Below are positions 1-6,349 of a stretch of 21,027 nt of DNA, piece after piece. A model generated the notes under the pieces. It had not been told where the DNA came from and did no database searches. It saw only the letters and a list, made by a program, of their open reading frames with translations. The stretch is taken from contig JAMOQH010000018.1 of assembly GCA_027064085.1 (NCBI GenBank), positions 1 to 21,027 of the forward strand, in the 5' to 3' direction. Within the stretch, counting starts at the first letter, position 1; the number at the start of each line of letters is the position of its first letter. This stretch comes from a bacterium. Its GTDB lineage: Bacteria; UBP6; JAFGXH01. A program made the position numbers and the translations under genes.

Positions 1-157
1 AAGTGGAGAAAATTTTATTTAATTACAATATTTACTTTTTATGATATTGCAAATAGGGTAAGATAGTAAAAAATAAAATAATAAAAAAACAAATTACAAA
101 TCACAGATAAAATTATTTTTTTTGATATGTTAAATTTTGTAAAAAATAGGAAATCAA

Positions 158-186
158 TTGATTTATTTAAATAGAAGTTGTATTAT
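158..186 (+). promoter_or_regulatory. Probable sigma70-type promoter upstream of the cassette array
   Basis: A -35 box TTGATT (158-163) and a -10 box TATTAT (181-186) are separated by 17 bp. Transcription from about 193 would run through a Shine-Dalgarno-like GAAGGAAAG (198-206) into the small ORF at 210 and on into cassette 1. It occupies the place of a cassette promoter. Such matches arise easily in AT-rich DNA, but the box spacing and the ribosome site downstream make this one credible. Positions 1-157 hold nothing else I can support. Confidence 0.45.
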
Positions 187-209
187 TACTCTGTTTTGAA
201 GGAAAGTTA

Positions 210-347
210 ATGATAAAGGAAATATATACACAATTGTACTTGCACAACCGTATGAGTGGAATAAATACAATTGTGTTTACTCATACGTTAGGCATTATTA
301 GGGAGAACGAAGATATTAACATACAAAAGGAAATAAAATGGCAATAA
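210..347 (+). CDS. Possible 45-codon leader ORF crossing the first recombination site
   Basis: An ATG at 210 follows a good Shine-Dalgarno sequence (GAAGGAAAG, 198-206). The frame stays open through the whole recombination site at 242-293 and ends at TAA 345-347, overlapping the first 10 nt of the cassette 1 gene. The predicted peptide begins MIKEIYTQLYLHNRMSG and resembles nothing I know. The layout recalls the short ORF-11/ORF-18 in the class 1 integron attI1 site, known to raise translation of the first cassette gene. Here that role is inference; the ORF may be chance, although its ribosome site and the overlap with the next start argue for coupling. Confidence 0.35.
   Translation: MIKEIYTQLYLHNRMSGINTIVFTHTLGIIRENEDINIQKEIKWQ
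242..293 (+). other. Short attC-like (or attI-like) integron recombination site
   Basis: Core GTTAGGC (287-293) has the GTTRRRY form cut by integron integrases between G287 and T288. It is preceded by a 9-bp inverted repeat, CGTATGAGT (249-257) with ACTCATACG (279-287), and by a loose left core GCACAAC (242-248). The left core pairs only partly with the right core, which is expected because the right core belongs to the next cassette. At about 52 bp this would be a short attC, or the end of an attI site. It marks the left boundary of cassette 1. Confidence 0.6.
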
Positions 348-1979
348 CATTGAAAAGACAAATATCAGAAGATGAAAAGAAAAGAATTATTGAACGTTTT
401 GGAAGGAAATGTTACGCAACTGGACACGAAATTCCAGAAAATGAAGAAATACAATATGACCATATTAAAGCATTCGCAGATAAAGGTGTAAGTGAAATTG
501 ATAATATCGCACCAATGTGTAAAACACATAATTTACAGAAAGGTCGGTTACCATTAGAAGATTTTAGAATTAAACTTAGAATGAATGAGTTTTTTGAAAA
601 AGGTAATACTTTAACGCTAAAAGATGAATTACTATTTTTTAAAGAAAAAGGAGATATTAATAAATTCGGAGAAACAGTTTATTTTGAAGAATCTGATAGT
701 AACATAAATGTTGAGATAAATTCAAAAAAGTATTCTTTTCAACTTCATAAATGCCCGACTACTGGTTGGAAATATTTTTATGCAACTATTCCTGTCGAAG
801 TAATAAATAGCGATGATGATGAAGACGAAGAGATTGGGTTACAACCAAGATATTTAATTCAAGACAAAGTTTTTAATTTATATCGTCATTTCCAAAAGCA
901 TCCAGTTATTCAACCATCAATTGCAAGAGTTCACAATAATAAAATTTTGGTTTTTGATGGTCAACATAAAATTGCTGCAATGTTATGGGATAATAGAAAT
1001 ATTTTTGAATTAAAAATCTATCTAAATCCCGATGCTCATCTATTAAACAAAACAAACATTGCTGCTCACGACAAATTTGCTCAAACAAGATTCTATTCAT
1101 CAATTATGGTTTCAAAATTGGGTAGTCAGTTTGGTAAATTATTCGATGAATATAAAAATTCGGAAGATGATGCATTAAAATCAGAAAAAGGATTTGTTGA
1201 TTATTTGAAAATATCTGACCAATTGACAAACGGAGAAGTAAATAAAAGATTTAAAAGTTTTCTATATAGTGCTGTACTTGATGAAGAAGTAAATAAATTA
1301 TCAAGATTAGTATCAAAAACAAATAGAAGTTCTGATGAGTATCCAATAACAATGGATATGCTAAGCAAATCTTTATTTTCAAATTTTCTGTATTTAACAC
1401 CTGTTGAAGAAGATTTGGCATCAAACAAATATCTTAGAGAGCAAGAGATTAATAACCTTGTAACCCTTTTTAATATCTTGGATGAAGAAATCCTGCATCA
1501 ATGGGATTTTACAAAACCAAAGTCGGACTTGTTACAGATAAAGTTAAAGAGACTAATTAGAAGTAAATCTATAATGTCTTGGTCTGAAATTTTAAAAGAC
1601 GCAATTGCTGCGAAATTAGATATTTTCGATGCAGATGAGAAAGCAATACTATTTTACAGAGAATTAAATGATGAAGATTTCATTAAAATACGTGAAATTG
1701 TAAGAAGATTAATCAATTGGAGTGTTTGGAATTTACCAGAAAATTCAGATATCGATAGAATACTTGCTGACAACAAAAGTGAAATTAAAAAGTTTTTTAG
1801 AGAAAAAGGACTAACAACTGGATATTTAATGGGTGCACCTGAATAATAACAATGCCTAACAATGTATATAAGGCATTGGGCGGCAAGTAGTTAAATTGAA
1901 TGATATGAAGATTAATAAACGGTATAGTAAATTGAAAGTTAGGTGTTTCAAAATGCCCAACGCCTCATATACGAAACCG
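288..1979 (+). mobile_element. Integron gene cassette 1 (HNH/DGQH protein)
   Basis: This is the circularisable unit from T288 to G1979. Its first bases, GTTAGGCATT (287-296), are the exact reverse complement of AATGCCTAAC (1851-1860) at its far end, so the two halves rebuild a fully paired attC on excision. It holds one gene in the usual cassette orientation, starting 51 nt after the core and ending 7 nt before the left core of its attC. Confidence 0.8.
338..1846 (+). CDS. HNH nuclease-domain protein with ParB/DndB-like DGQH motif; probable defence protein
   Basis: The 502-residue soluble protein has two recognisable parts. Residues about 15-70 form an HNH (treble-clef) nuclease domain: Cys25, the Asp41-His42 pair, Asn56 in NIAPMC, Cys61 and His64-Asn65. 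HNH domains cut DNA using one metal ion. Residues about 170-260 contain FDGQHKIAAM (Asp207-Gly-Gln-His210), the signature of the ParB-like fold in DGQHR-motif proteins such as DndB. An acidic run near 158-165 may be a linker; the C-terminal half is helical and unrecognised. No membrane segment is seen. The start is set by AAGGA at 327-331 and matches the leader of cassette 2. It is the only gene of its cassette, so it should act alone. A role in phage or plasmid restriction is inferred from the domains and the cassette setting; the family name is unknown to me. Confidence 0.7.
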   Translation: MAITLKRQISEDEKKRIIERFGRKCYATGHEIPENEEIQYDHIKAFADKGVSEIDNIAPMCKTHNLQKGRLPLEDFRIKLRMNEFFEKGNTLTLKDELLFFKEKGDINKFGETVYFEESDSNINVEINSKKYSFQLHKCPTTGWKYFYATIPVEVINSDDDEDEEIGLQPRYLIQDKVFNLYRHFQKHPVIQPSIARVHNNKILVFDGQHKIAAMLWDNRNIFELKIYLNPDAHLLNKTNIAAHDKFAQTRFYSSIMVSKLGSQFGKLFDEYKNSEDDALKSEKGFVDYLKISDQLTNGEVNKRFKSFLYSAVLDEEVNKLSRLVSKTNRSSDEYPITMDMLSKSLFSNFLYLTPVEEDLASNKYLREQEINNLVTLFNILDEEILHQWDFTKPKSDLLQIKLKRLIRSKSIMSWSEILKDAIAAKLDIFDADEKAILFYRELNDEDFIKIREIVRRLINWSVWNLPENSDIDRILADNKSEIKKFFREKGLTTGYLMGAPE

Positions 1980-1985
1980 TTGGTG
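1854..1985 (+). other. attC recombination site of cassette 1
   Basis: Left core GCCTAAC (1854-1860) and right core GTTGGTG (1979-1985) flank an imperfect 18-nt inverted repeat, 1864-1881 against 1955-1972. Sixteen pairs are Watson-Crick. The two others are A/C on the top strand, hence T/G wobbles on the bottom strand, which fits the known folding of the bottom strand of attC before recombination. A smaller hairpin, TTGAAA (1932-1937) with TTTCAA (1946-1951), lies inside. The inner 3' part is nearly the same in the attC at 3664-3793, so the two belong to one attC family. Confidence 0.82.
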
Positions 1986-2029
1986 GCAATATGAATAGAA
2001 GAATTTAACAATATAAAAAAGGAAATGAA

Positions 2030-2428
2030 ATGGCAAAAAGAAAAGTATTTATTAGTTATGATTATGTCAATGATAGACATTACAAAAATTTATTATTAGC
2101 TTGGGATAGCAATAAACAATTTGATTTTTCAATAAGTGATTATTCCGCAGATGTTTCTATTAATAGCACAAAAGCTTCTGCAATTAAGTCTGTTTTATCA
2201 AGGTACATAAATGAAGCAACAACATTTTTAGTTATCGTTGGTAAACATACCCACAAAAGTGCTTGGGTGCGCTGGGAAATACAGAAAGCAGTAGAATTAG
2301 GGAAAAGAATTGTAGCGGTAAAAACAGATAGAGAGAATATAACACCACCCGAACTTTATGGAGTTGGTGCAAGTTGGGCTATGTCATTTACTTATTCTTC
2401 AATCGTAACAGCTATTAAAAATGCCTGA
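2030..2428 (+). CDS. ThsB-like TIR-domain protein
   Basis: This 132-residue protein consists of a single TIR-like domain of the MTH538/DUF1863 group, which includes the Thoeris sensor ThsB. The first strand is KVFISYDY (5-12); a middle strand TTFLVIVGK (64-72) is followed by SAWVRWEI (77-84), where Glu83 is the likely catalytic glutamate of NAD-cleaving TIR enzymes; then GKRIVAV (91-97). In Thoeris, ThsB proteins sense phage and make a cyclic ADP-ribose-type messenger from NAD. There is no signal peptide or membrane segment. The start at 2030 has the sequence AAAAAGGAAATGAAATGG, nearly identical to the cassette 1 start, and lies the same 51 nt from the core. The gene overlaps the next one, so the two products probably work together; the messenger role is inferred. 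Confidence 0.75.
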   Translation: MAKRKVFISYDYVNDRHYKNLLLAWDSNKQFDFSISDYSADVSINSTKASAIKSVLSRYINEATTFLVIVGKHTHKSAWVRWEIQKAVELGKRIVAVKTDRENITPPELYGVGASWAMSFTYSSIVTAIKNA

Positions 2429-3656
2429 TTATTCTGATAAAACTTGTTTCGTGATAATGGGTTATGGTCCTAAAAAGGACTATGAAACAGAAAGGATTTT
2501 AGATTTAGATAAAACTTTTGAAAATTTGATTAAGCCTGTTTTTGATAGCCTTAAAATTAAATGTTTCCGAGCAAAAGATATAAGGCATACTGGCGTAATT
2601 GATGTTCCAATGTATGAATGGATATATAAAGCAGATATAGTTGTTGCTGACTTGTCTACATTGAATTCAAATGCTTTATATGAATTAGGAGTTAGACACG
2701 CATTAAAACCATATACTACAATTGTAATATCAGAAGACCAATGCAAATACCCTTTTGATGTTAATCATACAGTTATTGAAAAGTATGAACATTTGGGTAA
2801 AGATATTGGTGTGTCAGAAGCGAAAAGATTTAAAAAAGAGTTGAAAAAGAAGGTTAAAGCAATTTTAAACAAACAAGTAAAAGACAGTCCTGTTTACACT
2901 TATTTGCCTAAATTAATACCGCCTCATTTAGACGACAAACGAGAAGCTATTTTAAAAAGTCCACAAAAGAATGAGCCAACACTTTCAGAACTCGTTGAAG
3001 ATGCTGAAAAAGCAAAAAATAATAATGAATTCAAAATAGCGGCTGAACTATATAAACAATGTTTACGCTTTGAGCCCAATAATACTTTTTTAATACAAAG
3101 ATTAGCCCTTGTAACTTATAAATCAAAAAGCCCCAATCCAAAACAAGCTTTACTAAAAGCCGAAAAAATATTAAAACAGTTAAATCCTGATGAAACAACA
3201 GATATTGAAACACTCGGTTTGTCGGGAGCAATAAACAAAAGACTTTACGAAATAACTAATGAAGAGAAATACCTTTATAAATCAATTAAATATTATGAGA
3301 AAGGGTTTTATATAAATGATGACTATTATAATGGAATAAATTTAGCATTTTTATACAATGTGCTTGCTTCAATTACAGACGATAAATCTCTATCTGAAAG
3401 TTATTATATACAAGCTAATTTATTACGAAAGAAAGTAATTGAAATATGCGAGAAAATAATTCAATCAAAAGGTTTTGTTAAAAGAGAAGATAAACATTGG
3501 TTATATCAGTCAATGGCACAAGCATATTTGGGTATGGGAGAAAACAAAAAATTGGAAAAGTTAATACCGATTATAGAAAATTATTCTAATGGTAAATTTG
3601 ATTTGGACACTTTTAAGAAACAAAATAAAAAACTTATTGAATTGATAAATAGATAA
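2421..3656 (+). CDS. TIR/deoxyribosyltransferase-like domain fused to TPR and TRAFs-binding (TPR-S) region; probable effector
   Basis: The 411-residue protein has three parts. Residues 7-125 form a Rossmann-like domain with CFVIMGYG (9-16), ADIVVADLST (71-80) and ALYELGVRHAL (85-95). This is the pattern of nucleoside-deoxyribosyltransferase/TIR-like nucleotide-cleaving domains, with Glu88 as the candidate catalytic residue. Residues about 188-255 read as TPR helices. Residues about 260-411 resemble the TRAFs-binding/DUF4071 region (called TPR-S in conflict-system studies), with ETLGLSGAINKR (263-274) and the SIKYYEKGFYIN stretch from residue 288. The start codon lies inside the end of the TIR gene with no separate ribosome site, so translation is probably coupled. 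A reasonable model is that the TIR protein makes a signal which the C-terminal module senses, setting off the N-terminal enzyme; this is inference. The domain calls are firmer than the mechanism. Confidence 0.7.
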   Translation: MPDYSDKTCFVIMGYGPKKDYETERILDLDKTFENLIKPVFDSLKIKCFRAKDIRHTGVIDVPMYEWIYKADIVVADLSTLNSNALYELGVRHALKPYTTIVISEDQCKYPFDVNHTVIEKYEHLGKDIGVSEAKRFKKELKKKVKAILNKQVKDSPVYTYLPKLIPPHLDDKREAILKSPQKNEPTLSELVEDAEKAKNNNEFKIAAELYKQCLRFEPNNTFLIQRLALVTYKSKSPNPKQALLKAEKILKQLNPDETTDIETLGLSGAINKRLYEITNEEKYLYKSIKYYEKGFYINDDYYNGINLAFLYNVLASITDDKSLSESYYIQANLLRKKVIEICEKIIQSKGFVKREDKHWLYQSMAQAYLGMGENKKLEKLIPIIENYSNGKFDLDTFKKQNKKLIELINR

Positions 3657-3663
3657 ATACTGC

Positions 3664-3793
3664 CACCAACAAAGGCTATACGTAATGCGGGTAAAGTGCT
3701 AAATATGAACATTGTAGCAATAAATAAAATTAGTGGTAAATTGAAAGTGTGGTGTTTCAAAATCCCAAACTAACCATATAGTCACCGTTACCA
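3664..3793 (+). other. attC recombination site of cassette 2
   Basis: Left core CACCAAC (3664-3670) and right core GTTACCA (3787-3793) bound a site of about 130 bp. The inner arms pair imperfectly: CTATACG near 3676 with CATATAG near 3776, and GGG near 3689 with CCC near 3764. One top-strand C/A mismatch becomes G/T on the bottom strand. The inner hairpin TTGAAA (3741-3746) with TTTCAA (3755-3760) and its surroundings (3734-3770) are close copies of 1925-1961 in the previous attC. The right core differs from the left core because it belongs to the following, decayed cassette. Confidence 0.75.
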
Positions 3794-3812
3794 CACATAA
3801 GAAGAAAAACCA

Positions 3813-4098
3813 ATGCACATAATTGACAAAGAAAAAAAATAGAATATCAAAACTTAAAGAAAAGACTTTTACAACTCAAAAAATATACGGACCTATCGAA
3901 TTTTTCCTTACTGTAATAGATTTAGATAATGTTGCACCAAAATATGGAAAAAGAAAATTAGAAGATTTTTTTTAATAAAGAGGTGAAGAAGTAACTGAAT
4001 TTTGAGACCGAAGTCTAACCAATAAAGGAATTCTTGATGAGACAAAGAATTACTGTATTTCTAGCTTGAAACTTGATTTTAGTATTAAAAAAGTTTAG
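3813..4098 (+). pseudogene. Decayed gene of a third cassette
   Basis: After the core at 3787, an ATG at 3813 opens a frame that ends at TAG 3840-3842, just after a run of eight A (3832-3839). Adding one base there joins it to a frame reading RISKLKEKTFTTQKIYGPIE, which continues from 3841 to TAA-TAA at 3973-3978, next to a run of eight T. The same frame reads on after that (RGEEVTEF, a TGA at 4006-4008, then DRSLTNKGILDETKNY) to TAG 4096-4098. The residue composition looks like protein, so this is probably a broken gene of about 95 codons. I do not recognise the family. No downstream attC core matching GTTACCACAC is present, so the cassette has lost its right end. Confidence 0.4.
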
Positions 4099-4101
4099 AA
4101 T
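4073..4101 (+). promoter_or_regulatory. Probable promoter of the ABC importer operon
   Basis: TTGATT (4073-4078) and TAGAAT (4096-4101) lie 17 bp apart, which places the transcript start near 4108 and leaves a leader of about 17 nt before the malK ATG. The -10 box overlaps the last stop codon of the decayed cassette gene. No operator-like dyad is evident. Confidence 0.5.
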
Positions 4102-4124
4102 GATACTCTTAAGTGAGGGGTAAA

Positions 4125-5177
4125 ATGGCAAGTTTAAAGCTTAAAAACATAAAAAAGACTTATGATGGTAAAAAATTTATAATAAAAGGTGTTGATTTAG
4201 AAATAAAAGACAAGGAATTTATTATTTTTGTTGGACCCAGCGGCTGTGGTAAATCAACTATGCTAAGAATGATAGCAGGGCTTGAAGAAATAACAGACGG
4301 AGAACTATATATTAATGATGAACTAGTAAATAATTTCTCTCCACAAGAAAGAAAAACTGCTATGGTGTTTCAATCTTATGCTCTATATCCTCACATGACT
4401 ATATACGATAATATTGCATTTTCATTAAAATTAAAAAAGGTAAATCCAGATATAATTAAAAAGAAAGTAGAAGAAGTTAGTAAAATACTAGACTTAGATG
4501 AATTTTTAAAAAGAAAACCAGCATCTTTATCAGGTGGTCAACGCCAAAGAGTTGCAATAGGTAGAGCAATTATCAGAGAGCCTAAAGTACTACTTTTTGA
4601 TGAACCATTATCAAATTTAGATGCTAAACTCCGTAACAGAATGAGATTTGAAATTTCAAAACTCAGAAAGAACTTAAATAGTACTTTTGTTTATGTTACC
4701 CACGACCAAGTAGAAGCAATGACTCTTGCAGACAGAATTGTAGTTTTTAATGATGGACACATTCAGCAGGTTGGAACTCCTATGGATTTATATGATAAAC
4801 CCTCGAATTTATTTGTTGCAGGTTTCATAGGCTCACCTCAAATTAATAGTTTTAAAGGCACTATAGAAGGTACTACATTTAAACATGAGTTATTTTCATA
4901 TAATTTAAATAAAACCGTTACCCATAAAGAAATAATTCTAGCAATTCGTTCTGAACACATAGAAATAGTAACAGAAAATGAAGATATTACTGGAGAGGTT
5001 ATATTAATTGAAACCCTAGGTAATGAAACTATACTTTGGATAGAAAATAATAATTTTGATTTTAAAATAAGATTAAATGCTCCTGATAATAAAATTAAAA
5101 ATGGAGATAAATTAAAATTTAAATTTCAATCAGAAAATATACATCTTTTTAATGCCGAAACAGAAGTGAGAATATGA
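4125..5177 (+). CDS. malK: ABC transporter ATPase of the MalK/UgpC/MsmX family
   Basis: The cytoplasmic ATPase drives a sugar importer. From the ATG at 4125 it has 350 residues: Walker [10 protein letters not shown] (37-45), Q-loop Gln83, signature LSGGQ (135-139), Walker B VLLFDEP (155-161) and switch His193 in VTHD. The C-terminal third, from about residue 220 with GFIGSP, is the TOBE/OB regulatory region typical of the family. The length is close to usual. The reading frame could begin at GTG 4113, but GAGGGG at 4115-4120 is the ribosome site for ATG 4125, which is preferred. It is the first gene of the operon, and its stop overlaps the next start in ATGA. MalK-type ATPases often serve several importers, so the sugar cannot be told from this gene. 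Confidence 0.9.
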   Translation: MASLKLKNIKKTYDGKKFIIKGVDLEIKDKEFIIFVGPSGCGKSTMLRMIAGLEEITDGELYINDELVNNFSPQERKTAMVFQSYALYPHMTIYDNIAFSLKLKKVNPDIIKKKVEEVSKILDLDEFLKRKPASLSGGQRQRVAIGRAIIREPKVLLFDEPLSNLDAKLRNRMRFEISKLRKNLNSTFVYVTHDQVEAMTLADRIVVFNDGHIQQVGTPMDLYDKPSNLFVAGFIGSPQINSFKGTIEGTTFKHELFSYNLNKTVTHKEIILAIRSEHIEIVTENEDITGEVILIETLGNETILWIENNNFDFKIRLNAPDNKIKNGDKLKFKFQSENIHLFNAETEVRI

Positions 5178-6349
5178 TGAAAAATTTATTTATATTAATA
5201 CTTCTTATTTTTTCTAATATGGCTTATTCTAAAAGTTTAACTCTATGGCATGCTTATAGAGGTAAAGAAAGAAAAGCACTTGAAAAAGTTGCAATTCAAT
5301 ATGAAAAGGAAGAACATACAAAAATAAAACTCCTTGCAATTCCCTATGATGCCTTTGATAAAAAATTAACAGCAAGTATTCCAAGAATGCAGGGGCCAGA
5401 TGTTTTTATTTTTGCAAATGACAAAATAGGAAATTGGGCAGAATCGGGGCTGATAGAAACACTAAATTATTACTTTTACAATAAAAAAAGAGTGTTTTTA
5501 ACACAAATGTTTGATACTACAATTAAAGCTATGGTTTATAAGAATAAATTATATGCTATTCCTCTTGCCTTTAAAGTTCCTGTATTATTTTATAATAAAA
5601 AATATATTCAAAATCCTCCCAAAACCTTTAATGACTTAATTAAAATATCAAAAGAAAAAATGGCTAAACACAAGGGGTTGTTTGGTTTAGGATATGAAAA
5701 TACAAATTTCTTTTTTCATTCTTTTCTATACTTCTCCTTTGGAGGAAAATTATTTACTGATAATAAAAAAGTATTAATCAATAGCCAAGAAGCTAAATTA
5801 TCCTATAAATATGCCAAATATTTAGCTTTAGAAACAAAAATTATGCCCCAAGAGATAACTTCAGCCGTATTAACAACTCTTTTTAATAAAAATCAGTTAC
5901 TTTTTGTAATAAATGGCCCTTGGTTCTCTGCTGAAATAGATAAATCTATCAATTATGGAATTGCAACTATCCCTATGATAGATGATAAACATAAACCCAA
6001 GCCGTATATGTCAAATGAAGGAGCATTTATCAATAAATACTCTAACAATAAATCAGAAGCAATAAAATTTATAAGATATTTAGCTGGTAATAAAGGAAGT
6101 AAAATAAGAATGACGGAAGGAGACCAATCCGTATCTGTTGCAAACTTATATAACAAAACTACAGACAATAAGTTAAAAGCATTTAACTTGCAAGCACAAA
6201 GCTCAGAGCCTATATCAAATTCATCTTTAATGAATTATTTTTGGGCACCAATGACGCAAAGTTTAAAAAAAGTATTAGAGCAAAATATTAGTATAGATGA
6301 TGCATTAAAAAGTGCAAAATTAAAAATTGAAAAATTATTGAGTAAATAA
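5174..6349 (+). CDS. malE: Periplasmic sugar-binding protein of the importer (MalE-type, family 1)
   Basis: The 391-residue protein has a signal peptide of about 19 residues ([19 protein letters not shown]) with an A-x-S cleavage site and no lipobox Cys. It should therefore be soluble in a periplasm, which argues for a diderm cell. The mature part starts [17 protein letters not shown] and contains the family-1 features [19 protein letters not shown] and [17 protein letters not shown]. It binds an oligosaccharide, probably of the maltose type, and delivers it to the MalF-MalG pair. The start overlaps the malK stop by 4 nt (5174-5177), and the gene ends directly before the malF ATG. A second ATG at 5177 would give a protein one residue shorter. 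The sugar is inferred from the MalF/MalG resemblance. Confidence 0.85.
   Translation: MMKNLFILILLIFSNMAYSKSLTLWHAYRGKERKALEKVAIQYEKEEHTKIKLLAIPYDAFDKKLTASIPRMQGPDVFIFANDKIGNWAESGLIETLNYYFYNKKRVFLTQMFDTTIKAMVYKNKLYAIPLAFKVPVLFYNKKYIQNPPKTFNDLIKISKEKMAKHKGLFGLGYENTNFFFHSFLYFSFGGKLFTDNKKVLINSQEAKLSYKYAKYLALETKIMPQEITSAVLTTLFNKNQLLFVINGPWFSAEIDKSINYGIATIPMIDDKHKPKPYMSNEGAFINKYSNNKSEAIKFIRYLAGNKGSKIRMTEGDQSVSVANLYNKTTDNKLKAFNLQAQSSEPISNSSLMNYFWAPMTQSLKKVLEQNISIDDALKSAKLKIEKLLSK

Larger units (their letters stand above)
1980..3787 (+). mobile_element. Integron gene cassette 2 (TIR / TIR-like-TPR gene pair)
   Basis: The unit runs from T1980 to G3787. GTTGGTGGCA (1979-1988) is the exact reverse complement of TGCCACCAAC (3661-3670), which shows that both ends belong to the same cassette. 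It carries two genes that overlap by 8 nt, so the pair moves as one unit. Two-gene cassettes are less common than single-gene ones. Confidence 0.8.

Noticed and set aside
1-63. Open frame at the left edge that might be the tail of an upstream gene
   Set aside because: Too short to judge; more than one frame reads for a few codons and none resembles a known protein.
1-287. Integrase gene of the integron on either strand
   Set aside because: No IntI-like reading frame is visible; if present it lies outside the window.
4113-4124. Upstream GTG start for the importer ATPase
   Set aside because: It overlaps the ribosome site GAGGGG that fits ATG 4125, and the family begins at the later ATG.
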